From the IMG/VR virus record IMGVR_UViG_3300021961_006271, positions 1-50,434 of that record: DNA of 50,434 nucleotides. One strand, written 5' to 3'. The notes under the pieces are model-generated. The model searched no databases. It had not been told where the DNA came from and worked only from the letters and a program-made list of their open reading frames with translations. The first letter of the stretch is position 1, and every line of letters starts with the position of its first letter. Both the position numbers and the translations under genes were made by a program. Positions 1-7,055 of this stretch are shown here, in pieces. The DNA is from a virus.

Positions 1-1
1 A

Positions 2-187
2 CTCGCTACTAAAGCTCAAGATTGGTGGAATGTCTGTTGGGATATGGATCAATGGCTAAGAGCTCAGTACAAGTATATGCCTGATGAAGGATTTAGCAAA
101 GATAAGTACGATGCTTATGTTCAAGCTAGAGAAAAGTTATTTGAGTTTATGAATGAGCATGGAGTAAGTTTAGATGATGTATCATGA
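2..187 (+). CDS. Hypothetical protein, C-terminal part only
   Basis: This reading frame is open from the left edge and stops at 185-187, giving 61 residues of the C-terminal end of a longer protein. The visible part is hydrophilic and rich in Trp, Tyr, Asp and Lys, with no motif that I recognise. The stop overlaps the ATG of the next gene (ATGA), the normal junction in this genome. The start lies outside the window. Confidence 0.55.
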   Translation, partial: LATKAQDWWNVCWDMDQWLRAQYKYMPDEGFSKDKYDAYVQAREKLFEFMNEHGVSLDDVS

Positions 188-279
188 AACGAGTAAAACA
201 ATTCTTTAAGTACCTAGCCTGGCTAGAGCAAGAGCGTATCAATGCAATGATTCATTGCGGAAGACCTACAAGCATATGA
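184..279 (+). CDS. Small basic hypothetical protein (31 aa)
   Basis: A short frame starts at ATG 184, inside the stop of the previous gene (ATGA overlap), and its own stop overlaps the ATG at 276. The product is basic at the N terminus (KRVKQFFK). The tight coupling at both ends is the main support; there is no family match that I can see. Confidence 0.4.
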   Translation: MKRVKQFFKYLAWLEQERINAMIHCGRPTSI

Positions 280-524
280 CCGAACAAACATTTATCGATT
301 TAGGCTTTCAGCGTAACGAAGTCACTCCGGGGGAGTCAGGCTACGAATACACCTTTTACTACTACACTGCCGATATCGGTGATATCTGCATAATGTCCAA
401 TTCAGATGATGAAGCGGCAAAGAACGGCTGGGAAGCTATGATCTTCGACTCTAGAACTCTCAGTATTAAAGGAGCAGGAGATTTAGAAGATTTAGTTCGA
501 ATTTTAAGAAATAATACATTATGA
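276..524 (+). CDS. Hypothetical acidic protein (82 aa)
   Basis: I place the start at ATG 276, coupled to the preceding stop, rather than at the upstream TTG 255. The protein is acidic, with a Tyr-rich stretch near residues 23-30 and alternating hydrophobic positions typical of a small alpha/beta fold. A C-terminal helix ends in the residues RILRNNTL. I do not recognise the family. It sits in a run of small overlapping genes whose joint role is unknown. Confidence 0.6.
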   Translation: MTEQTFIDLGFQRNEVTPGESGYEYTFYYYTADIGDICIMSNSDDEAAKNGWEAMIFDSRTLSIKGAGDLEDLVRILRNNTL

Positions 525-682
525 AGAACGGCCACCATATGTCAAGAGACAGAAAAGTAGAGATTGTTAGAGCCGTACTAAATAGAGCTAAAGGATTAAC
601 TATGCTTCATGGAGAGAAGCTAGTACAACACGTAGCAAACTCAATTACGCTATACGAAAAACATATTCCAGAAAATGATTGA
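521..682 (+). CDS. Small hypothetical protein (53 aa)
   Basis: This frame starts at ATG 521 (ATGA overlap with the previous stop) and ends at TGA 680-682, overlapping the next start. It is predicted to be helical and charged, with no recognised motif. An alternative in-frame ATG lies seven codons in. Confidence 0.45.
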   Translation: MKNGHHMSRDRKVEIVRAVLNRAKGLTMLHGEKLVQHVANSITLYEKHIPEND

Positions 683-812
683 GATTATTAAGCACTCGTT
701 AGGATTTTGTGGAGAGCACTGGCATCCAAATATTTTTACAATTCTAGCATCAGGAGTTGGAATCCTGCCTGCTTTTTCATATATTAAGTATAAATTAAAA
801 AAAACAAAGTGA
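675..812 (+). CDS. Small membrane protein (45 aa)
   Basis: This frame starts at ATG 675 inside the upstream gene and ends at TGA 810-812. Residues about 19-38 form one hydrophobic stretch (IFTILASGVGILPAFSYI) followed by a Lys-rich tail, consistent with one membrane helix and a cytoplasmic basic end. Function is unknown. Confidence 0.45.
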   Translation: MIEIIKHSLGFCGEHWHPNIFTILASGVGILPAFSYIKYKLKKTK

Positions 813-922
813 TGGACAGTTTTATGAGTATTATACCTATGGTCGCAATCGGAATTATGGGATTTCTATTCTTACAGTTTATTGTGGATGTAATCCGCGG
901 TAAGTACCGTACCGAGAAGTAA
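812..922 (+). CDS. Small single-span membrane protein (36 aa)
   Basis: The start at ATG 812 overlaps the preceding TGA by one base. Residues about 6-27 are hydrophobic and the C terminus is basic, so one membrane helix is likely. It follows another tiny membrane protein, so the two may act together; this is inference only. Confidence 0.45.
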   Translation: MDSFMSIIPMVAIGIMGFLFLQFIVDVIRGKYRTEK

Positions 923-925
923 GTT

Positions 926-1108
926 ATGGCTAAATTAATTAGAGTAGAAACAGACTACCGCTTCTATGCAGTAGAGCTCACAGACGAACAACTTGAACGT
1001 TATAACTCAGGTGAAGACGGTCAAGACGAAGTAATGGATGAAGTTTATGAAGAGATGGAATTCATTAAAGATAAAGATGGTGGAACTGAATTTTATATTG
1101 AACAGTAA
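926..1108 (+). CDS. Hypothetical acidic protein (60 aa)
   Basis: It starts three bases after the previous stop at the junction TAAGTTATG, which recurs elsewhere in the window (for example at 32000-32008), and its stop overlaps the next ATG (TAATG). The protein is very acidic (long Glu/Asp run at residues 29-46) and has a beta-rich N terminus. No family is recognised. Confidence 0.6.
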   Translation: MAKLIRVETDYRFYAVELTDEQLERYNSGEDGQDEVMDEVYEEMEFIKDKDGGTEFYIEQ

Positions 1109-1560
1109 TGGCTAATACTTGTACAACCCGAATTACATTTCGTGCTGATCAGTCTACTATTGATTGGTTTGAAAAATTGATCAAAGATTTTACTAACGAA
1201 GATTTTATTGGTCAGTTTGGATCTGAAGGAGAACATAATATTGATCGTATCGGTTCAAAATGGATTATCAAAGACGATTGGTATCGTGAAGATGATGAAG
1301 CCTTTATGTTAGGATTTGAATCAGCTTACTACCCACCTGATACAATGATTAAAAATATGGTTGCTCAACTTCAAGAGCATTATGAAGGTGCTTATGCTGA
1401 AGGTCGTTACTGGGATGAAAACTTCGACCCAATCGGTATCTTCCAATGTAACGGTCCTGATTTGTGGTACGATGCTGAAACATCAGTCGAGGTAGACTGG
1501 GATAATGAAACGTTTTGGGACGATGAAGTAGAACCTGCTTTTGAAAGTTTGGAACTTTAA
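1108..1560 (+). CDS. Conserved phage-type protein, possibly YubB/Api92-like fold
   Basis: This 150-residue acidic protein begins MANTCTTRITF, which resembles the opening strand of small phage and plasmid proteins of the YubB/Api92 type (ferredoxin-like fold, function unknown). It is rich in Trp, Tyr and Asp, with aromatic clusters around residues 80-125. The resemblance is weak and made by eye, so treat it as hypothetical. The 3' end of the gene contains the -33 element of the promoter that serves the next gene. Confidence 0.6.
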   Translation: MANTCTTRITFRADQSTIDWFEKLIKDFTNEDFIGQFGSEGEHNIDRIGSKWIIKDDWYREDDEAFMLGFESAYYPPDTMIKNMVAQLQEHYEGAYAEGRYWDENFDPIGIFQCNGPDLWYDAETSVEVDWDNETFWDDEVEPAFESLEL

Positions 1561-1577
1561 AACTATTTCATATATTA
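1549..1577 (+). promoter_or_regulatory. Bacteroidota-type promoter before queC
   Basis: TTG at 1549-1551 and TATATTA at 1571-1577 are separated by 19 bases. This matches the TTG-N19/20-TAnnTTT pattern seen at thirteen other places in the window. The -33 element lies inside the end of the upstream gene. The leader to the queC start is about 50 nt. Confidence 0.6.
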
Positions 1578-1633
1578 TACAAAGCGTAAGCCTATACGCT
1601 TAAAATACCTGGCAGTTTTAAATTATATCAAAA

Positions 1634-2479
1634 ATGGCAAAACACGTTGTCGTAAGTCTTTCGGGAGGGATGGACTCCTCTACTTTGCTTTTGAAAGCAT
1701 TGTCTGAATTCGATACTGTAACTGCAGTATCATTTGACTACGGTCAGAAACACCGAGTAGAGCTTGAACGTGCTCAATCGTTGATTGAGTATATCAACAC
1801 TGAGTATCTAATGTCTCATACAAAATATGAGCCGGTAACATATCGCGTTATTAAACTCGACGGATTAGCTGACCTACTTAACTCAGCTCTAGTAACTGGA
1901 GGTGCTGAAGTACCGGAAGGTCACTACGCAGAAGAGAACATGAAAGCTACCGTAGTACCTAACCGAAACAAAATCTTTAGTTCAATCACTCAAGCAATTG
2001 CTCTATCTATCGCAAATGAAAAAGAAGAAGAATGTTCAATCGCTCTCGGAATCCATGCCGGAGACCACGACATCTATCCGGACTGCCGACAGGAGTTCCG
2101 TGACGCCGACGATCACGCGTTCCGTATGGGTAACTGGGATAGCGATCGGGTATCTTACTGGACTCCTTACCTGGAAGGTAATAAGTTTACTATTCTAGAG
2201 GATGGAGAGAAGTTATGTGAGGAGCTAGGACTTGACTTCGATGAAGTTTATAAGCGTACCAATACCTCTTACAAGCCTATCAAGTACTATCATCGTCCAG
2301 AGACTAATGCTTGGTCTTGGTATTCAGATTACAAATCAGCTTCTTCGGTAGAGCGTATCGAAGCTTTTATTAAGCTAGGACGTCCTGACCCTGTAGCGTA
2401 TGCTGATGAGACCGGCCCGGTTAGCTGGGAGGTAGCACGTGAGCATGTTGAAAAAGTTTTAGCAGATCACGCAAATTAA
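1634..2479 (+). CDS. queC: QueC-like 7-cyano-7-deazaguanine synthase without zinc cysteines
   Basis: QueC converts 7-carboxy-7-deazaguanine to preQ0 using ATP and ammonia. The PP-loop (SGGMDSS, residues 10-16), the YDYGQKH-type region and the IYPDCRQEF block all fit the family. At 281 residues it is longer than usual (about 220-230). The C-terminal VERIEAF block (from residue 239) is aligned with the family, but the four cysteines that bind zinc in characterised QueC are replaced: Ser at about 212 and the residues DYKSASS at 232-238 where the family has a CxxCxxC cluster. It either works without zinc or is a QueC relative with altered chemistry. It has its own promoter and precedes the queD-queE operon. 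Confidence 0.85.
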   Translation: MAKHVVVSLSGGMDSSTLLLKALSEFDTVTAVSFDYGQKHRVELERAQSLIEYINTEYLMSHTKYEPVTYRVIKLDGLADLLNSALVTGGAEVPEGHYAEENMKATVVPNRNKIFSSITQAIALSIANEKEEECSIALGIHAGDHDIYPDCRQEFRDADDHAFRMGNWDSDRVSYWTPYLEGNKFTILEDGEKLCEELGLDFDEVYKRTNTSYKPIKYYHRPETNAWSWYSDYKSASSVERIEAFIKLGRPDPVAYADETGPVSWEVAREHVEKVLADHAN

Positions 2480-2482
2480 TTA

Positions 2483-2504
2483 GGGGGGAGCTTGTCTCCC
2501 TCCC
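2483..2504 (+). terminator. Hairpin after queC, overlapping the next promoter
   Basis: A G-run (2483-2490) and CTCCCTCCC (2496-2504) can form a stem such as GGGAG/CTCCC with loop CTTGT. The sequence after it is CTATTTATT rather than a clean T-tract, so termination strength is uncertain. The loop carries the TTG of the following promoter. Confidence 0.5.
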
Positions 2505-2521
2505 TATTTATTCTTATATTA
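2492..2521 (+). promoter_or_regulatory. Bacteroidota-type promoter before the queD-queE operon
   Basis: TTG at 2492-2494, a 20-base spacer, and TATATTA at 2515-2521. The -33 element is in the loop of the upstream hairpin, so a terminator and a promoter are superimposed. The predicted transcript would begin at or close to the leader element at 2525. Confidence 0.65.
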
Positions 2522-2524
2522 AGA

Positions 2525-2550
2525 GTGTCGGAGCACCACTATAAAAACAC
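2525..2550 (+). promoter_or_regulatory. 26-nt 5' leader element, copy A
   Basis: The sequence GTGTCGGAGCACCAC followed by an A-rich segment ending AAAAACAC occurs here and again at 8252-8277 (24 of 26 positions identical). Both copies lie just after a promoter and just before the first gene of an operon that contains 7-deazaguanine genes. It can form a short GTG/CAC hairpin, or pair GTGT with the distal ACAC. The end is 3 nt before the ATG at 2554, so folding could affect initiation. Confidence 0.5.
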
Positions 2551-2553
2551 CGA

Positions 2554-3147
2554 ATGAAAAAGTTACTACTGTTATTACCCCTACTCTGGTCCTGTGAAAA
2601 AGCAGAACCCTATTCTCCTGAACCTTGTCAGGAATGTACTACTATTCATAGAGTAGATACCGTTCAACATCCTGGAACTTATTATCAAGACGGATACTGG
2701 CACTTACAATATTCAGGTCTAAATTACTTCCAGGTTATCGGTCAGTTAGATTCTCTACATCCTAGATATGTTATAAACGGAGTACCGCTATTAGAAGTGG
2801 TGTACGATAGCGATACCTGGTACGTATTTGATACCATCGCTATGCAAATTCCTCTATACTCTCCATTTACCTCGCAGTACACATCCCCCAACTTTACATA
2901 CCCGCTATCAGTAGGAGATACTACTATTTACATTACAAATCCTAACTTTATTATAAATGCGGTAGGATACTCTTTTGGAAGTACAAACTTTGTGAATGCT
3001 ATGCATACATACCAGCCCCGGTGTGAGGTACTGGTATTCGAAGAAATGGTTGGAGACACAATCTCAGTATTCACCCGAACACGGTATAACTACGACACCG
3101 GCAAGCAAGTAGTAGTAAATGACACAATTAAAGTTATAGTAGAATGA
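2554..3147 (+). CDS. Putative lipoprotein (197 aa)
   Basis: The N terminus MKKLLLLLPLLWSC is a lipoprotein signal peptide with a lipobox Cys at residue 14, so the mature protein is likely anchored to an inner or outer membrane. The mature part is rich in Tyr, Thr, Pro and Asp, beta-type in pattern, with a CxxC at about residues 24-27 (CQEC). No family is recognised. It is the first gene of a coupled set that continues through thioredoxin, queD and queE; its stop overlaps the next ATG. An exported lipoprotein at the head of a cytoplasmic enzyme operon is odd, and its role (superinfection exclusion, lysis) is a guess. Confidence 0.7.
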   Translation: MKKLLLLLPLLWSCEKAEPYSPEPCQECTTIHRVDTVQHPGTYYQDGYWHLQYSGLNYFQVIGQLDSLHPRYVINGVPLLEVVYDSDTWYVFDTIAMQIPLYSPFTSQYTSPNFTYPLSVGDTTIYITNPNFIINAVGYSFGSTNFVNAMHTYQPRCEVLVFEEMVGDTISVFTRTRYNYDTGKQVVVNDTIKVIVE

Positions 3148-3419
3148 GTAAAAAGCAGTTATTAACTGAACCAGTCCTTCCTAAGGATAGTATTATCAAT
3201 CCTGAGCTTTACCATAAAGTAAAAGGAAGTAATCAAAAAATTGATACCAAGTTCAAGCACTTAGACAAGATGCCTAATCAAAAATGGCATCAAATCATTT
3301 CATTTGTTAAATCCGGTGTACGTATCGTAGGCTACGCAATCATTCCTTTTGATTTAGTGGTTGCTGCGACTGTACTTGTATTTAGTGAATTAATCGGAAT
3401 TATAGAAGAATTAGTATGA
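3144..3419 (+). CDS. Hypothetical membrane-associated protein (91 aa)
   Basis: The N-terminal half is charged and the C-terminal half holds one or two hydrophobic segments (about residues 55-90), suggesting membrane insertion by the C terminus. It overlaps the lipoprotein gene by 4 nt and the thioredoxin gene by 4 nt (ATGA both times), so translation is probably coupled. No homology is apparent by eye. Confidence 0.6.
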   Translation: MSKKQLLTEPVLPKDSIINPELYHKVKGSNQKIDTKFKHLDKMPNQKWHQIISFVKSGVRIVGYAIIPFDLVVAATVLVFSELIGIIEELV

Positions 3420-3676
3420 AGTATTTGTATTTCTCAGCACCTTGGTGCGGTCCTTGTAGAATGCTAGGACCAACAATGGAAAAAGTAGCAGCAGAAGGAA
3501 TTGTTGTCGAAAAAATTAACATCGATACGGAAGAAATTCTAACGATGGAATACACAGTCCGCAGTGTACCTACTGTAATACTGATTGATGATTCCGGAAA
3601 AGAATTTGCTCGTACAGTTGGAGCTAAGCCATTAAATCACTATATTGAACAATATAATAATTTTACAAATGTATAA
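3416..3676 (+). CDS. Thioredoxin-like protein
   Basis: This 86-residue protein has the redox-active motif WCGPC (residues 10-14) followed by a helix, and the cis-Pro segment VRSVPTVIL near residues 48-56. It is shorter than typical thioredoxin (about 105) and lacks a signal peptide, so it acts in the cytoplasm, probably as a disulfide reductant. Phages often carry such proteins to serve ribonucleotide reductase or as polymerase factors, but neither partner is shown here. Its 3' end overlaps the queD start by 8 nt. Confidence 0.88.
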   Translation: MKYLYFSAPWCGPCRMLGPTMEKVAAEGIVVEKINIDTEEILTMEYTVRSVPTVILIDDSGKEFARTVGAKPLNHYIEQYNNFTNV

Positions 3677-4127
3677 GTCAAGAAAGAAGTTTGATGGCTT
3701 TAGTACTTGCTTCCGTCAATGGAGAGCGAATACTACTCACTGTCAGTACCTACACGGCTATGATGTAGAGTTTGAAGTAACGTTTGAAGGAGATCTCGAT
3801 CACCGCAATTGGGTATGGGACTTCGGAGGTATGAAACGAGCAAAGAACCTGATCGATGGTATGCAACCTAAAGAATGGATGGAGCATATGTTCGATCATA
3901 CTGTAGTTGTAGCAGAAGACGATCCTGAACTAATCAACTTCAGAGATATGGCCGATAGAGGCGTTATTCAGTTACGAGTAGTAGAGGCAGTAGGTGCAGA
4001 GAAATTTGCTGAATTTCTTTACCACAAGCTAAATGACTTCGTACAGACAGAGACAGACGGCCGAGTAAAGGTTGTTAAAGTTAAATTTATGGAGAACCAC
4101 AAAAACTCAGCAATCTATGGCGCTTAA
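3669..4127 (+). CDS. queD: QueD-like 6-carboxy-tetrahydropterin synthase
   Basis: QueD makes 6-carboxy-5,6,7,8-tetrahydropterin from dihydroneopterin triphosphate, the second step from GTP to preQ0. The product (152 aa from ATG 3669) has the pattern FSTCFRQWRA then THCQYLHGY and WVWDFGGMK, typical of this family. The usual first zinc His (AAH) is replaced by TCF and the second His of HGH by Tyr, so metal binding must differ from the E. coli enzyme. I chose ATG 3669 over 3645 because the frame before it lies inside the thioredoxin gene. It overlaps queE by 11 nt. Confidence 0.85.
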   Translation: MYKSRKKFDGFSTCFRQWRANTTHCQYLHGYDVEFEVTFEGDLDHRNWVWDFGGMKRAKNLIDGMQPKEWMEHMFDHTVVVAEDDPELINFRDMADRGVIQLRVVEAVGAEKFAEFLYHKLNDFVQTETDGRVKVVKVKFMENHKNSAIYGA

Positions 4128-4899
4128 GAGAATTGAAGATTATAGCAAGAAGCTCCCTATTGTAGAGCTTTACACATGCGTACAATCAGAGGGTAGCCGT
4201 GCCGGCCGTCCCACTGTTGCTGTACGTACAACAGGATGTACTCACCGTTGTTACTTTGGAGAAGGAGGCTGGTGTGACAGCTGGTATACCTCTATCCATC
4301 CAGAAAAAGGTAAGTACTCATTTCAGGATATTGTAGATGTCTACGATAAGCATCCTGAGATTACGGAAATGATGCTTACGGGTGGTTCACCTACTATGCA
4401 TCCAGCTTTAGTAAACGAACTAACTCACTTTGCAAATGAAAGAGGGATTATTATTACTATCGAGACTGAAGGCTCTGCGTTTCTCGAAACAGACTACCCT
4501 CTGGGTCTTATTAGCTTCAGTCCTAAGTTCAGTAATTCTGTTCCTGTACTTGGCACAGCTACGCCACTTGGGTCTATTGTAGATCAGAAGATGATCGATA
4601 AGCACAATAGCTTACGCTTGAATAAAGTAGCTATTAAGCAGTCGATGGAATACCATTCTGATTACCATATGAAGGTAGTTGTTAACCCTGTGGAGCAACC
4701 TGAGACATGGGCGGAGATTAAGTCTTTCTTAGATGACCTAGAAGTACCTAAGAATAAGATTTGGATCATGCCTCCAGGGGATAATAGAGAAGAGCTCATC
4801 AGAGTATATCCGATGGTAATTCAATGGTGTACTGATAACTATTATAACTTTACCGGTCGTGAGCACATCATTGCTTTCGATACTAAGAGAGAAGTATAA
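4117..4899 (+). CDS. queE: QueE-like 7-carboxy-7-deazaguanine synthase (radical SAM)
   Basis: QueE rearranges 6-carboxy-tetrahydropterin to 7-carboxy-7-deazaguanine using S-adenosylmethionine and an iron-sulfur cluster. The product (260 aa from ATG 4117) has the substrate-side motif VQSEGSRAGRP, the cluster cysteines at residues 41, 45 and 53 (CX3CX7C, an unusual spacing), then DSWYT, and a TGGSP in place of the usual TGGEP. The upstream ATG at 4072 would lie within queD and is less likely. The start overlaps the queD stop region, so the two are translated together. Cytoplasmic. Confidence 0.88.
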   Translation: MALKRIEDYSKKLPIVELYTCVQSEGSRAGRPTVAVRTTGCTHRCYFGEGGWCDSWYTSIHPEKGKYSFQDIVDVYDKHPEITEMMLTGGSPTMHPALVNELTHFANERGIIITIETEGSAFLETDYPLGLISFSPKFSNSVPVLGTATPLGSIVDQKMIDKHNSLRLNKVAIKQSMEYHSDYHMKVVVNPVEQPETWAEIKSFLDDLEVPKNKIWIMPPGDNREELIRVYPMVIQWCTDNYYNFTGREHIIAFDTKREV

Positions 4900-5087
4900 T
4901 GGGTTACATTATCATCAAACACATTTACGGAGAGCGTACCCGCCTTCCGGTAGTACTCCTAGATACTCTAGCAGAGGTTATGGAGTTTGAAACTGAAATA
5001 GACGCTAAAGAGATGTGTGACCTCTTTCAGATGAATACAGACTCCGGTCACATTTATGAAGTTAAAAAAATTGGAAAAAATGTCTAA
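4899..5087 (+). CDS. Hypothetical protein (62 aa)
   Basis: The start overlaps the queE stop by one base (TAATG). The protein has a beta-strand-rich N terminus and an acidic helix in the middle; no motif is recognised. Its position directly after queE suggests co-expression, not necessarily a shared role. Confidence 0.6.
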   Translation: MGYIIIKHIYGERTRLPVVLLDTLAEVMEFETEIDAKEMCDLFQMNTDSGHIYEVKKIGKNV

Positions 5088-5259
5088 CGCATATTTAAGC
5101 ACATTATGGCAGATGTGGACCGATAAGGTTATTGAGCCATCTCACGTTATTAAAGCTCTTGCTGTACACGGTTACGAGTTAGGTGCATTAACCAACGGAG
5201 GTATTGTAGCTACTACTGCTACCGAACGTTTTGAATATAAGCACGGAGTAAGAGCATGA
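5080..5259 (+). CDS. Hypothetical protein (59 aa)
   Basis: I start it at ATG 5080 (MSNAYLSTLW), which overlaps the previous gene by 8 nt; an earlier ATG at 5056 lies deeper in that gene. A helix (residues 1-30) is followed by a short beta segment. The stop overlaps the next start (ATGA). The function is unknown. Confidence 0.55.
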   Translation: MSNAYLSTLWQMWTDKVIEPSHVIKALAVHGYELGALTNGGIVATTATERFEYKHGVRA

Positions 5260-5603
5260 ATGTAAAAAGTATACTAATTGGAGCTAGCTTATTCTTATTA
5301 GGTCAGCTGATAACTTTCTACCAACTTAACGGACAGTTTATCTGGAGTTGGTTTAGAAAGCATGAATGGGCTGTAGCTTTATTTGGTGTACCTATTTCAT
5401 TTATTTTCATATGGGCTACTAGAACCTCAGTAGAAGGATTTGGTAATCTATTATGGCCTGCCCGGTTTATAGGATTTGGTACAGGAATGATAGTTTATGC
5501 CTTTTGTGTATGGTACTATATGGGAGAACCGATATCTACTAAGACTGCTATCAGCTTACTACTAGCTCTAGTATTAATATGTATCCAGGTCTTCTGGAAA
5601 TGA
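5256..5603 (+). CDS. Multi-span membrane protein (115 aa)
   Basis: Four hydrophobic segments are visible, around residues 5-23, 38-55, 68-88 and 96-113, with short loops, so this is a small integral membrane protein with both ends probably on the same side. It somewhat resembles small multidrug-resistance/EamA-type half-transporters in size, but there is no motif to support that. It is coupled to its neighbours by ATGA overlaps. Confidence 0.65.
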   Translation: MNVKSILIGASLFLLGQLITFYQLNGQFIWSWFRKHEWAVALFGVPISFIFIWATRTSVEGFGNLLWPARFIGFGTGMIVYAFCVWYYMGEPISTKTAISLLLALVLICIQVFWK

Positions 5604-5785
5604 GAAAGAAAGATATAATAACATTAAATGATGACTGGTATGAAGTTCAGAGAGTACTTAGAGAGGATCGTCAATGGGATGTTGAAATTCTTAAACAGTA
5701 CTGGTCTTGTACACATACCTTCCGTAAAGACGGTCTACTCTATTTTTGTAGAGAGATCCCAAAAATTGAATATCAACAAATATGA
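5600..5785 (+). CDS. Hypothetical protein (61 aa)
   Basis: The start at ATG 5600 (MRKKDIITLND) overlaps the stop of the membrane protein gene (ATGA). The product is a small basic/aromatic beta-rich protein with two Cys. No family is recognised. Its stop overlaps the thyX start. Confidence 0.55.
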   Translation: MRKKDIITLNDDWYEVQRVLREDRQWDVEILKQYWSCTHTFRKDGLLYFCREIPKIEYQQI

Positions 5786-6429
5786 AAGTAACCCTAAATC
5801 ATGTAACTCCGGACGCGGAGAATGCAATTGTAAAAATTGCTAGAGTATCCTCTAAACGTACCGACAAGGTAGAGAAGCCTGAAGGGCTACTAAACTACCT
5901 TATCAAGCATAAGCATTGGTCTCCATTCGAGCACGGATATATGTCTGTAGAGATTGAGACTTCTAAAGCTATTGGTATTCAGTTAATTCGTCACCGCTCT
6001 TTTACCTACCAAGAGTTCTCACAACGTTACCAGGATGTAAGCTTAATTGACGGTATGTTTGAGAGTGTAGAGCTAAGAAAGCAAGCTGAAGATAATAGAC
6101 AAAGCTCCACTGAAGTATTTAACCCAGACGTATTCTATGCTGGATACAGTACTGCAGCTTCAGCTCAGATCGGTAAACACTTCAGAGCTTCTGAAGACCT
6201 TTATAAAAAACTCCTTGAAGAAGGAGTAGCAAGAGAAGTAGCACGTATGGTACTTCCTCTAGCAACTAAGACAAAAATTCACATGACCGGTTCTATCCGT
6301 TCGTGGATTCACTTCCTTGATCTCCGTGATGATGCTCATGCTCAAAAAGAGATTCAAGACGTAGCAAAAGAGATCAAAAAGATCTTTATCGAACAATTCC
6401 CAGTAATTTCAAAAGCACTAAATTATTAA
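5782..6429 (+). CDS. thyX: FAD-dependent thymidylate synthase ThyX
   Basis: ThyX makes dTMP from dUMP using methylenetetrahydrofolate and FAD/NADPH. The signature RHRX7S is complete (R70, H71, R72, S80), followed by QRY, and the length of 215 residues is normal for the family. Conserved KHWSPFEH and the region near residue 170 (MTGSIRSWIHFLDLR) with the flavin and nucleotide contact residues are also present. It overlaps the preceding gene by 4 nt. It supplies thymidine nucleotides for phage replication. Confidence is high. Confidence 0.96.
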   Translation: MKVTLNHVTPDAENAIVKIARVSSKRTDKVEKPEGLLNYLIKHKHWSPFEHGYMSVEIETSKAIGIQLIRHRSFTYQEFSQRYQDVSLIDGMFESVELRKQAEDNRQSSTEVFNPDVFYAGYSTAASAQIGKHFRASEDLYKKLLEEGVAREVARMVLPLATKTKIHMTGSIRSWIHFLDLRDDAHAQKEIQDVAKEIKKIFIEQFPVISKALNY

Positions 6430-6431
6430 TC

Positions 6432-7055
6432 ATGAAAAAATGGCAGCACTTTACTTTCTTGTTATGGGTGGCGCTCTTGGCTTCCTCATTCACAGCCTCT
6501 GGACAGAAATCTTTAAGAGACAGCGTTGAATGGAACACCCCTTACTTTAGAATCTGGTATTCAGAACCTCTAGAGAATCCTTTGTCAGTACGTTACGGTG
6601 TAGCTTGTCCTACAGGTACTGCTTCTAGATCAGGAATGGATTTCTATAAAGAAAAAGGAATTCATACTTCTGATAACAACGACTACGTAGGTAACGAATG
6701 GGACAAAGGTCATATGGCTCCTGCCGCAGACTTTAACTGTACCCGTGAAATGCTATTGGAGACATTTACATACGTCAACTCTTCCTTGCAGCACCAGTCT
6801 CTCAATAGAGGTGTATGGAAGAAGCTGGAGACTCGAGAAAGAGAGTTAGCACTAGCAGGCGATGTTCAAGTCTTCATCCGAGTAGAATTCTCTGCTAATC
6901 CTTCTAGAGTACCTGGTGGCGCTGCTATACCAAAAGGATATTATAAGGAACTAAAAGTTGGAAATCGCCGGGAATGTTACTATTTTAAGAATGAGAAACC
7001 ACTGACATCAGAACTCTCAGACTTTAAATGTCCATGTAGAAACGCAATCCGATGA
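6432..7055 (+). CDS. Secreted DNA/RNA non-specific endonuclease (NUC family)
   Basis: The N terminus (MKKWQHFTFLLWVALLASSFTASG) is a signal peptide, so the enzyme should be exported to the periplasm or beyond. The mature part belongs to the Serratia-nuclease family: DKGHMAPAAD (D91-H94, catalytic His 94) followed by a Tyr-Val-Asn-Ser segment and SLNRGVWKKLE, which holds the metal-binding Asn. These enzymes cut single- and double-stranded DNA and RNA with Mg2+. It is 207 residues, close to the catalytic core. A phage nuclease outside the cytoplasm could destroy incoming DNA of competitors or DNA released by lysis; which one is inference. Confidence 0.88.
   Translation: MKKWQHFTFLLWVALLASSFTASGQKSLRDSVEWNTPYFRIWYSEPLENPLSVRYGVACPTGTASRSGMDFYKEKGIHTSDNNDYVGNEWDKGHMAPAADFNCTREMLLETFTYVNSSLQHQSLNRGVWKKLETRERELALAGDVQVFIRVEFSANPSRVPGGAAIPKGYYKELKVGNRRECYYFKNEKPLTSELSDFKCPCRNAIR

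Noticed and set aside
255-524. TTG start at 255 for the gene 276-524
   Set aside because: ATG 276 overlaps the preceding stop in the usual ATGA way, while the TTG lies inside the upstream frame.
2525-2550. Known preQ1 riboswitch
   Set aside because: The leader is very short and does not show the known preQ1-I or -II consensus. I keep it only as an unassigned element.
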